Assembly: GCA_030147505.1 (NCBI GenBank)
Contig: JASBVG010000094.1
Coordinates: 1 to 64,000, forward strand
Direction: 5' to 3'
Source: Tardiphaga sp.
GTDB lineage: Bacteria; Pseudomonadota; Alphaproteobacteria; Rhizobiales; Xanthobacteraceae
DNA: 64,000 nucleotides
This document shows positions 1-9,200 of the stretch, one piece after another (positions within the stretch are counted from its first letter, which is position 1; the number at the start of each line of letters is the position of its first letter). Made by a program: the position numbers and the translations under genes. The notes under the pieces were generated by a model that had not been told where the DNA came from, made no database searches, and saw nothing but the letters and a program-made list of their open reading frames with translations.

Positions 1-596
1 TTGGCGTTGCCGCCCTGATCGAAGGTCAGCGTGGTGCGCGCACCGACATTGAACGACTGCCAGTTGAGGATTGCCTGCTGGGCCTGCTGACGGATATTGA
101 CCTGCGTCTGTCCATTGCCGTCGACGCTCTGCGTCGGCGCAGAGGCGCCGTTCCAACCTGCGGGCACGTTCGGCAGCAAGCCGCCGGCGCCGAGGCCATT
201 GGGAACTGCGATCGGTGCCGTCACCGACGCCTGTGCCGCCGCCGCGGCCGCCCGCGCCGCGGCTTGCACCGCCTGAATGTCCTGCACGGCCCGCGCCGCG
301 CGCGCGAGTGAATCCTGGGTCTGCCGCGCCGCCGCAGCAGCCTGCCGTGCAGCCTGGGCCGCGGCATCGGATGCAATGTTCGGAGCCGAAACAGAACCAC
401 CCGCGCCGCCGCCGTTCAACGCACGCCCATGTGCCGCAGGAGACATCGTCAGGATGGCCAGCATGCTGGCAGACGCCAGCATCACGCCTCTGGAAACCCG
501 AAGCGCATCGGCAGTGCGACCACGCGTGACACGCTGCGAAGCGGACGACCTGGAGGAGAGACGCTGCGAGGTGCGGAGGGACTTCAGGCTGGACAT
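1..596 (-). CDS. Filamentous-haemagglutinin-like giant exoprotein, N-terminal part (copy 1, cut by window edge)
   Basis: Only the first 198 codons are in the window; the frame stays open to base 1. The ATG at 596 opens a long, Arg/Ser-rich N-region, a hydrophobic signal core (about residues 38-53) and a cleavage-like ALA/HGRA zone. An Ala-rich stretch with coiled-coil character follows, then the beginning of the two-partner-secretion (TPS) domain, ending near the edge at NVGARTTLTFDQ. From the RALNGG motif onward it is closely similar, residue by residue, to the start of the complete 4438-residue adhesin at 3222-16538, so it is a paralogue. By family knowledge TPS exoproteins cross the outer membrane through a TpsB/FhaC-type pore and fold into a long beta-helix. 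It is the last gene of a minus-strand operon behind an STN protein, an ECF sigma factor and a FecR regulator. The true length and the C-terminus lie outside the window. Confidence 0.88.
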   Translation of the reverse strand, partial: MSSLKSLRTSQRLSSRSSASQRVTRGRTADALRVSRGVMLASASMLAILTMSPAAHGRALNGGGAGGSVSAPNIASDAAAQAARQAAAAARQTQDSLARAARAVQDIQAVQAAARAAAAAAQASVTAPIAVPNGLGAGGLLPNVPAGWNGASAPTQSVDGNGQTQVNIRQQAQQAILNWQSFNVGARTTLTFDQGGNA

Positions 597-682
597 CGAG
601 AATCTTTCACGAAGGGATCGGATGAACCGATCGCAGACGTCGGTTGCCCGCGATCCCCCCTTAGATCGTCGAAGGTGCCAAC

Positions 683-698
683 GACCGAAAAGATTTTT
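683..698 (-). promoter_or_regulatory. Conserved 16-base element upstream of adhesin copy 1
   Basis: On the minus strand this reads AAAAATCTTTTCGGTC. An identical 16-mer lies at 16634-16649, in the same place before the second adhesin gene. The flanks are much less similar. It sits 87 bases before the adhesin start, in the gap after fecR. Inference: part of a promoter recognised by the paired ECF sigma factors, with a CGATCTAA stretch 14 bases downstream as a candidate -10. No known consensus is matched well. Confidence 0.4.
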
Positions 699-744
699 TA
701 ACGGCTTCGTCGATCACGCTGTTTGTGTCGCTGAGCACGTTGCG

Positions 745-1731
745 TCAGCTCAGCAGCACGATGCCATGTGGCAGAGTCGTGACAGATGCACCGAACGCTT
801 CCTGGATCTGCGTCACGATGCCGTCGATGTTCTTGATCCGGAACCGCGCATTGAACAGACGCTGCCCCAGAGCTGCATTGGTCAGAATGATGCGACCGGA
901 CCTGTAGCGATTGATCTCTGCGACCGCCTCCGCGAGCGGGGTCGAGTGGAAGATCAAAAGCCCGTCTTTCCATGCTGTGACCACGGCCGGGTCAATCGTC
1001 CTGATCGGCCCCAGTCCATCCGAAGAATACGCCACTTGCTGATCGGCGCGGAGCTGCGCCGAATGTTCGCCGAGCCGAATATCGATGGCGCCGCTCAGAC
1101 AGGTTGCGACGACCCTGTCGCCGTCGCATCGCAGGTTGAATGTCGAGTCGGTGGCGACAACACGGCCGCTCGCAGCAGAGATCTCGATGGCTTTGGTCAT
1201 CTCGGGCGTCACCGACACGGCGGCTTCACCGGAAATCAGCTTCATATGCGCGGAACCGCCTGCTGCCGGATCGAAGGCGATGCTGGTGCGGGTGTTCAAC
1301 TCCACCGATGGACCGCCGGCGAGCGCCACCCGGCGCTGCTCGCCGATGCCGGTCCGGTAGTCGGCGCGCAGTTCCGACACCGATGGCCACAGATCCAGGG
1401 GAGGCCGGACCGCGAGATACGCCGCGCCCGCCGCGGATGCCGCCAGTGCCCCGCCCAGGAAAGCGCGGCGGCGCATCAGTGCTCCCGTCGCCGCACGCGG
1501 ATGCGGCTGCACGGCAGCAACCTCGCCGGCAGGTCCGAGGGCCTCCCATAGCCGGCAGGCACGGGCGAATGCCTCGGCATGGGCAGGATTTTGCGCCGAC
1601 CACTGCTTGAAGTTTTCCAGCTCGGAGCGGTCCGCATTGCCGGCAGCAAAGCGCATCATCCAGTGGCGCGCTTCGCGCTCGACCGGGTCGAGATGTGCCG
1701 ATGTCTGCTGCGAGCTAGCGCTCATCGTCAT
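745..1731 (-). CDS. FecR-type anti-sigma regulator (copy 1)
   Basis: A 328-residue inner-membrane regulator of the FecR family, which holds or activates a cognate ECF sigma factor in response to a periplasmic signal. The N-terminal cytoplasmic part (about 15-65) has the DUF4880/FecR-N pattern, with HWMMRFAAG and FKQWSAQNPAHAEAF. Arginines 87-89 (RRRAFLGG) precede the single hydrophobic segment 90-107, a twin-arginine arrangement; FecR of E. coli is reported to be Tat-translocated. The FecR beta domain spans roughly 120-215. The C-terminus (about 255-328, with ARFRIKNIDGIV) resembles the STN-like tail of FecR proteins that contacts the STN domain of the signal transducer. The start overlaps the end of the sigma gene by 17 bases, so the two are translationally coupled. 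It is paralogous to the FecR at 16673-17686. Confidence 0.9.
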   Translation of the reverse strand: MTMSASSQQTSAHLDPVEREARHWMMRFAAGNADRSELENFKQWSAQNPAHAEAFARACRLWEALGPAGEVAAVQPHPRAATGALMRRRAFLGGALAASAAGAAYLAVRPPLDLWPSVSELRADYRTGIGEQRRVALAGGPSVELNTRTSIAFDPAAGGSAHMKLISGEAAVSVTPEMTKAIEISAASGRVVATDSTFNLRCDGDRVVATCLSGAIDIRLGEHSAQLRADQQVAYSSDGLGPIRTIDPAVVTAWKDGLLIFHSTPLAEAVAEINRYRSGRIILTNAALGQRLFNARFRIKNIDGIVTQIQEAFGASVTTLPHGIVLLS

Positions 1732-2335
1732 GCTTTCGTGTCTTCAGGGTGCCGAACGGCAGAAGGCGGGGTCTGGTGGCGGCCTTCTCCCTAGATCGTT
1801 CGGCAGGCTTCGGACCGAATCTTTGGACGACATCGCGATCGAGCCGATACGCACAATGGTCGAGCGCGTGCTTGAGTTCAATCTCGACGAGCCGCTGCGA
1901 CACGCCGAGCTGCGTCGCCGTTTCCTGCAGGGATTGCCCGTCGAGGCGGACGGCCAGCAGGATCTTGCGGCGTCGCGGCGTCAGTTCGCCGATCGCCTGG
2001 ACCAGCGCATCCATTTCCGACCGGGCGACGGCCGCCTGCTCCGGATCGGGCGCGTCATCGGCGATGCCGATGGCCATCTTGGCGTCGGACAATGTCGCGA
2101 AGCGGTTCTCGACCTGCCAGCGCTGCAGCACGACATTCATGGCGATCCGGAAGATGTAGCCCTTCGGACTGTGAACGGGACCGGACGGAGTCGCGCGATT
2201 GATCCGCAGCCAGGTCTCATGCAGCGCATCGTTCGCAATCTCGCTCGATCCGGTGCGGTTCACCAGCCGCATGCGCAGATCGTCATAGCCGAGTTCGAAC
2301 ACCCGGCGCAGCACGTCGCGTCCGGAGTCGCTCAT
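1715..2335 (-). CDS. ECF sigma factor, FecI type (copy 1)
   Basis: A 206-residue sigma-70 family protein with only regions 2 and 4. Region 2 covers about 15-90 (DALHETWLRINRA, GYIFRIAMNVVLQRWQ). Region 4 covers about 125-185, with the helix-turn-helix LTPRRRKILLAVRLDGQS and QLGVSQRLVEIELKHAL. The C-terminal tail RFGPKP is shared with the sigma factor of the second copy. It starts 18 bases after the STN gene and its end overlaps fecR, the normal fecI-fecR coupling. Classical FecI drives a TonB-dependent receptor operon; here no receptor is near, and the next gene after fecR is the giant adhesin, so the adhesin is the likely target (inference). Confidence 0.9.
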   Translation of the reverse strand: MSDSGRDVLRRVFELGYDDLRMRLVNRTGSSEIANDALHETWLRINRATPSGPVHSPKGYIFRIAMNVVLQRWQVENRFATLSDAKMAIGIADDAPDPEQAAVARSEMDALVQAIGELTPRRRKILLAVRLDGQSLQETATQLGVSQRLVEIELKHALDHCAYRLDRDVVQRFGPKPAERSREKAATRPRLLPFGTLKTRKHDDER

Positions 2336-2353
2336 GGGCGGCGCTCCATCATC

Positions 2354-3046
2354 TCACCGAACACCGGTCGCGACCTCGCGACAGGCCGATGGCACGCCGG
2401 CCAGAATGGCCATGACGACCGGCTGCGGCATCCCCGCCGGCGGTGGGCCGACCGGGAGCCCGCGCAGATGCGTCTCGCCGACGTCGCGTGCCGCCGCCCG
2501 TTCGTCCGACAGATTGACCAGCTGCGCGCGTTCGACGGCCCCGTTCGGAGCGACCCATAGCCTGACCAGGCGGTCCTGACTGGCCGGACGCGTCTCCGCG
2601 TGTGCGCAGAGCGCATGCGCGACCGTTGCCTGAATGCCGGCGAAATAGGATTGAAACGCGGCGTTGCCGACGCGGGCGGGAGTCGCAGCCTTCAAGGTAA
2701 AACTGGTGTCCCCGGTTGCCCTCGCGGACAAACCGGTGCCGACGAGAAGCTCGCGCAGGGCGGCATCGGGCGCCAGAGCACCCTGCACGCGATTCGACCG
2801 GCGTCCCGCCGCGAGGGCGCCGTCGTAGAAGATTTCACGCCCCGTGACGGCGCTGTACTGGTCGAGCGCCCCGATGATCGGCTGCGACGCGATCTCGAAT
2901 CTGAGGATCTCGCTCGGATAGGCCGCAACGCCCTGCTGAAGCAGGCACGCACAGACGCCGAACGGAAACAGGACACACGAGCGCCAGCGTTCGTAACGCG
3001 CAAAAATCGGCGCATCTGGCGTCAAAACGCACGTCCCCACGTTCAT
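2354..3046 (-). CDS. Secreted STN-domain protein with TonB-C-like tail (copy 1)
   Basis: A 230-residue exported protein. A signal peptide with a hydrophobic core follows Arg 20-22 (about 23-42). Residues 47-120 form an STN domain (secretin/TonB short N-terminal domain): LRFEIASQPIIGALDQYSAV, then GALAPDAALRELLVGTGLSA. Residues 130-215 look like a degenerate TonB-C module, with RLVRLWVAPNGAVERAQLVN. STN domains normally sit at the N-terminus of signal-transducing TonB-dependent receptors or secretins and touch FecR. A free STN protein encoded ahead of the sigma and FecR genes suggests a periplasmic signal carrier (inference). The tail shares MPQPV and a preceding PP motif with its paralogue at 18250-18975. 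The exact start is uncertain, but the ATG used gives a plausible signal peptide. Confidence 0.78.
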   Translation of the reverse strand: MNVGTCVLTPDAPIFARYERWRSCVLFPFGVCACLLQQGVAAYPSEILRFEIASQPIIGALDQYSAVTGREIFYDGALAAGRRSNRVQGALAPDAALRELLVGTGLSARATGDTSFTLKAATPARVGNAAFQSYFAGIQATVAHALCAHAETRPASQDRLVRLWVAPNGAVERAQLVNLSDERAAARDVGETHLRGLPVGPPPAGMPQPVVMAILAGVPSACREVATGVR

Positions 3047-3146
3047 GCAGCTGTCACAAATCAGACCGCCAACCTAGCGGGGCTCTATTACAGCTGCATG
3101 TCAGTCTGCGGGCGAAGTCACCGCAGCCCTTGGACGTCGATCGACA

Positions 3147-3181
3147 GGGAGGGCGTCCGTTGCAAACGAACGCCCTCTCCC
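3147..3181 (-). terminator. Hairpin between the two operon copies
   Basis: An inverted repeat with arms 3147-3156 (GGGAGGGCGT) and 3170-3181 (ACGCCCTCTCCC, one bulged base); a CGTT/AACG pair inside extends it. It lies 41 bases after the stop of the complete adhesin and before the next STN gene. There is no T-run after it on the minus strand, so it could be an imperfect terminator or an RNA-stabilising stem rather than a strong intrinsic terminator. Confidence 0.5.
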
Positions 3182-3221
3182 ATGTCCCGATTCACGATGA
3201 GGCGTATTCCTCCGTCCCAGC

Positions 3222-6200
3222 TCACCGGCCGGCGAGCTGTTTCCGTTCGGAGTCCGCGAGCGCCCTCATCTCCGTCTCGTTCAACTCGCCGACGCCGACC
3301 ACCTGAAACGCGCTGTCGTGGTTATAGCTGCGCTCGGAGCGCTGCGATCGCTTCTCGTCCTCTTCCGACGGCTTCGGCGCCTCGCCGCCGCCATAGCCGA
3401 GCACTTCGACGATGATCACCGATGGCTGGGTGTTGCCGGCGCCCTGGTTCGGCGTCGCCGTCTGCTGGGACGCGGCCGTTGCGTTCGAGGTCGAGAGCGC
3501 CGCGCTGATGCTCGGCGCCTGCACGGTGGGAATGCCCGTGCTGGTGCCCTGCACCTGGATGTTCGCGGCGTTGAGGATTTGCAGCGCTGCGAGATTGACA
3601 TTGCCGGAGACACGGATGCCCGCCTCGCCCGCGTCGATGGTGCCTTCAGGCGCGATCAGGTCGACGTTGCCCGGCGGTACTTCGGGGATCGGGTTGAGCG
3701 TCGCGATGCCGGCACCGCTGGAGGTCGCGTCCGTCGACAAAACGATATTGCCGTATATGTCATAGACACGCTTCGGCGGCGTATAGACGGTCGTTGTCTT
3801 CGAACCGCGGCCGGCGTTGATGTCGCCGGTGGCCGACCAGGCAAAAATGTTGCCGCCATAGGTCGTCATGATCCGCGACAGACCGAGCAATATACTGCCT
3901 TGCGAATAGAGCTGGATGTTGCCGCTCCCCTGAGTGATCAGACCGGCCTTGGCCGGCGGCACCAGTGCCTCGACGCCGATGATGGTGCGACCGCCTGGCG
4001 TCAGCAGTTGAATGTCGCCGCCGGACTCCGTCCGCGCGCCGGATGCACCGAACATCGTGAGGTCGCCGCCATAGGAGGCGTCGTTCGGGAATAGCGCTGC
4101 GATGGCCTCGCGGCCGCGCAGATAGCTGCCGTGACGCGAACTGCTCGCGTCGTTGTATTCCCGGCCGCCTGCGGTGAGTTCGGCGAAATAGACCTGGCGA
4201 AGGAACGCACGCTGCTGGATGTCAGGCAAAGCCCGGAACGACGACAATGCACCGGCCTCATTGCCGCTGTAACTGTAATTCTCCTGCATCCAGGCAAACA
4301 GCATGCCGCCATAGGTGAATGTCAGGCCGTCCTTTGCGTTTTTCTCCAGGTAGTAAACGAGTGCGCTCCCTCTATCGCCGGTATATCCCTGGCTCTTCAA
4401 CCAAGTGAAAAGAAGAGTGTTGGACGGATAGCTCGACCGTTGTTCGGGCGTGAGCGATTTGTTGAAGTATTCGACTGCGCCGGCATCGTCGCCGGGATAG
4501 CCGAATTTGCTCTTGAGCCAGCTCGAAAGGTCGCGGCGCGACGTGAATGCGTCTGCTGTCTGCACCGCCTTGCCCGGCTGATCCGCCAGCGAGCCTGCGC
4601 CTGCCCGATTGGCCGGATCGAGATAGAGCGCCGCCAAACCTCGGTAATCCGGACCGGACGCACCGACACCGGCCAGCATCGCGATACTGGCGCCGGGCCT
4701 GTTGTCGCCGGAAACAATCCCCCCCTTGCTGACGATGGCGCCCTTGTCGCCCTGATACAGATTGCGGCCTGCAGAGATTTCGATCGCACCGGGACCGACG
4801 ATGTCGAAATTGGCATACATGACGTCACGGCCTGCCGAGATCACCGACACATCGTTCGGATCGCTGTGCACGATCAGATTGCCGCGCGACTTGCTGTCGA
4901 GATAGTAGCTCGCATAGGTCGCCTCCGGCGCGAGGCCGGCGCCGACGATGTCGCGACCGGCGCGCACCATCAGCGGTCCCGAGCCGCTATACCATGTACG
5001 AGCGCCCCCCATATTCGTGATGATTTCGCCGGTAGAGAGACCGACGACATCTCCCGTGAGCGCATAGAAACGGACCGGATCGGCGTCGGCCGCGCGGCCG
5101 ACCGGCGTTGCCGAGTTGTTTGGACCGAAGAAGAAATAGGACAGCGCCACCGGATTGCCGTTGGGATCGACACTGCCTGTGCCAGAGCCGTTGGTGAATC
5201 TCACGACCTCCCTCGCGCCCACGATATCTGTCTGAGCGCTCATGAAGGCCGGATTGAACGGTGTCGGCGCAACGCCGCCCGCACCCGACAGCGTGAACCC
5301 GTATTGGCCGCCGAAGATCGTCGTGCCCGCCAGCATCTCCAGCGTGCCGTGCTGCGACGGCGCGAGAGTCACGAGGGGATACGCGTTTTGGGTGCGATCG
5401 AGAGAGTAGAGCTTGGGCAACGCATTCTGACCGTAATAGATGCTACCGCCAAGCGCTGCGGCCCGCAACGTCGGCGGATAGAGATAACTGCCGTCGAGCA
5501 GGCTTTGATCGGTCTGGAGATTCCGATCCTTATCCAGCATCCTCTCCGCCGCTGAAGTGGACGGTGTGAGATTGCCGCCGGCCGAGATCAGGTTGATCGC
5601 GGTGTGTTCGGTCCACAGCGAGAACCAGCTCTGACCGCCGCCATCATAGATGCCGCCGCCGGCCTTGTAGGGCGTGTCATTCAGGAGCACCGAGCGGCCG
5701 GGATCGCCGGCGCCACCGAGCACGAGATCGCCACGGGTCTGCACCGTCATCGTTGCGTCGCCGGGCACCAAAGTGATGCCAGAGCGCGCATCGGACGATG
5801 GCGCGATGAACGGATCGATTCCGCGCGGATCGAACGGATAAACGAAGCCGCCATAGCTCAGCTTGATGCCGCCGACCGCCTGCGCGGACAGATGCAGATC
5901 GCCGCGGAGGTCGATCAGCGAGCCGGTCAGCGCATGCCGCTCATTGGTGGCCACCAGCGACAGCTGCGGATTGAGCGTGCCTGCGATACGCAGGTCGATA
6001 TCGCCGCCGCCGGTCAGGGTCAGCGAACCGTCGGCACCGACACGGCCGGTGCTGCCGACTGCAACAACCAGCCCCTGGCTGCGATGGAGGCCCGTATCGG
6101 TTTCGCCCTGGCCGCCGCGCAGCGTGATCGCACCCGCCTCGCCGCCGACGCGGATCGCCACATTGCCGCCGCCGAGCGCACCGATGCCGGTGAAGCCGAC

Positions 6201-9200
6201 GAGATTCGCCAGCCGCGTCGGATTGTTAAAGTCCTGGTTCGGCACATAAGCGCCGAAATTGATCCACCACGCCGTCGGGATCGACTCATCCACCGCCGTA
6301 GTGCCGGTGCCCTGACGCCACAACCAGTTGCCGGCGAGCACGGTCGATGGACTCTGCTGTTTCGACTGACCGTAGATGTCGCCCATCAGATTGCCGCCGG
6401 CGGCGATCAGCACGTTGCCGCCCTGTTCGGGATACCAGGCCTGATAGAGATCGGTCGCGCTGGCATAGTCGCCCGACGACGGACCAAGCAGCGAACCGTC
6501 CGCCATCTTGCCGCGCGGTCGCGTATAAGCCGCATCGACCGTGGTGGCGGTGCCGGCGGTGTAGATGCCATAGAGCGAGTCCATGCGGATGTTGCCGGCG
6601 GCGCTGAGCGCGAGATTGCCGGTGCCCGTGCGAACCACACTGAAAGATGGTGTGGCATGAACCGTCGTCGGCGGCATGCTGATGAGCCCAAGATTGAGCT
6701 TGCTCGGATCGCCGAAGTCGGCGTCTCCTGTGATGTCGCTCCACGTATAGTTCGGGTCGCCATAAAGGGTAGCGAGTTGCTTCCGCGTCAGATAGAGCAA
6801 CTGGCTGCTATCGCTGATGCCGGGTGGAAGGCCATTTAGCCCGACGACCACATCCACACCCTGTCTGGTCAGTCCCAGTTCGATATGGCCGGTCGATATG
6901 TTCCAGAAATTGGGAGACAAACCGTAGGCATCGACGAAATCCTGCCAGGTCATACCCGGCCCGGCGAGCATCATGACGATCTCTGCTTCCGACTTTCCGA
7001 TCAGATCGTTGATCGTAAGACCGGGATAGTCGAAGCCGAGCGCCGCCAGAAGCGCTGCGGCACCCACCTCGTTGAGATTAATAAAAGTGCCGCCGGAACC
7101 GGTGCGCGAGGCATAATGTGTATCCGCGAGCACGATATTGCCCTTGCCGAGCGTGTTGCGCGCGCGCACATCCGCCGAGCCGAGATCGGCGCCGGCTGTA
7201 AACTGCATATCCCATGACATCGCGCCCGCGCCGAGCATCGGCGCGACCGCCCAGTTCGTCCCCTGTCGGCCACCGGTGGGCGCACGCAACTGAATGCTCG
7301 CGCCGCCCGGCAGCTTCACATCCGTCATCGATGGGATCAGCGATCCTGCGGCGAGAACCAGCGACGTCGTGGACGCCATATAGGTCGGGAGCGGCACGCC
7401 CTTTGGCCAGACAAGAGCCGCAAAACTCGCCGGTGCACGCAGAACAGTACCGGCATCGAGCTGCATGCCTGCCGACAGCGTGACATTGGCTGTCAGCACC
7501 GTGCCTGCGGCGTAAGCGACCGTTCCATTGGCATTGTAGATGGTGGCATCGACCACCGAGCCCGCGGCCAGCAGGAGCACGCTCGACAGCGTCGCGCGCA
7601 CCGGCAGCACGGTGCCGACCGGCAACTGATCGGATATGCCCCCCGCGACGACAAAGCGCGCCGGCAGATCGTAGTTGAGCACGGCGCCCTTCTTGAACAC
7701 GGTGCCGGCTTCGAGCGTGATCGCGATCGGCAGCGTGAGATCGCCGCCATAGGCCAGCACGCCCTGATCGAGAATCCAGCCATTGTCGCCGGTTGTGGCC
7801 GGCGGCGGCGCGAAGCCGTCATTGACGGAGCCGCGAATGTTCAGATTGCCGCTCGCACGGAAATTGATCGCGCCGGGCTCACCATAGCCACGTGAAGGCG
7901 AATTGGCATTCGGGCCATAGCGATACCCCGAAAGATCGAGGTCCCCCGCGATGGTGAGGTCGCCGTTCGGATTCGTAGCGGTGACCTTGCTGATGATGTC
8001 GACGCCGGGACGCAGGTGATAGCCGCCGAGACCGGCAAGGCGCGCGCTCAGCGCGTTGTTGCCACGCGCGGCATCGACGAAGGCCGTGCTGTCGCCATGG
8101 ATGCCGTCGAGATAGCTCTGCGTGATTTCCTGCGGTGTGTGACCGGTGACATCCGGAACCGCCGCCTCCGGCGCGTTATCATAGGTGCGATAGCCATAGA
8201 CCGCAACGGTTCGCGCGCCCGAGATCGGCGTCGTGCCCTGCACATTGATCGCGATGTCGTCGCCGCCGACGCGCGGCGCGTTGAGCGAGAGTGTGCCGCG
8301 AGCGACGCCATCGTTCTGGCGTCGGCCGGGTCCGACCGCGACATCGGTGCCGGCGCGCAAATCGACCGCCGCATTGCCCGTCAGCGTAAGCATGCCGTTA
8401 CGCGTCGTCAGTTCGACGCTGGCGCGGTTCGGCGCATCGATGATCAGACCATAGCTGTCGAACCGCATGCCGGTGGCGTGGGCATCGAGCAGGCCGTTGA
8501 TGACGAGATCATTCATCGCCGCGAGACGAATGCTGCCGACCTGCGCGCCGCTGGCATCGATGGTGCCGTTCACCGTGAGGCTGCCGCCGTCGACGACGAT
8601 CTCGACATTGCGCGCCTTGACTTCGCTGCCGACGACGAGACTGCCCTGCTTGATCTGGAAGCGGCGAGCGCCAAACACCTCGCCGGCATTGAGCCGCGCA
8701 TTGAGCCCGGCGAAATCGGACAGCGTCTGCGCCTGCACGGTAAGTTCGGCGGCATCGTAGGGCACCAGCGTGCCGCTCGCATCGTACTGCCCGGTGGCGC
8801 CGCCGCGGATGGTGCCGTTCAGTGCCACCGCGCCCGCGCCGCTGCCCATCGCCGCGACCGTCGCCGTGCCGCCGCGATTGTTCCGCGCGGACAGATCGAT
8901 GACAGAGCCCGCGTCCTGGCGGATATTACCGGCGCTGCTGGAGAGGGCGAGATCGCCGCCCCAGCTATATTTGGTGACGTCGAACATCGTGACGGCGCGC
9001 CCCGAAAGGTCGAGGCGCGAGCCGGCGCCAAGCACGATATCGCCGGTCGCCGTGACGGCGAGCCGCCCCGACGGCAGCACGACACTGCTGTCGATGATGA
9101 CATTGGTGCCCTTCAGCGCCAGCGCGGCGCCAAGCTGATCGACCGATGTGGCGGCGGCTCCCGTTCCGAGAATACGAATATCGCCGCCGGCGGTAATCGT

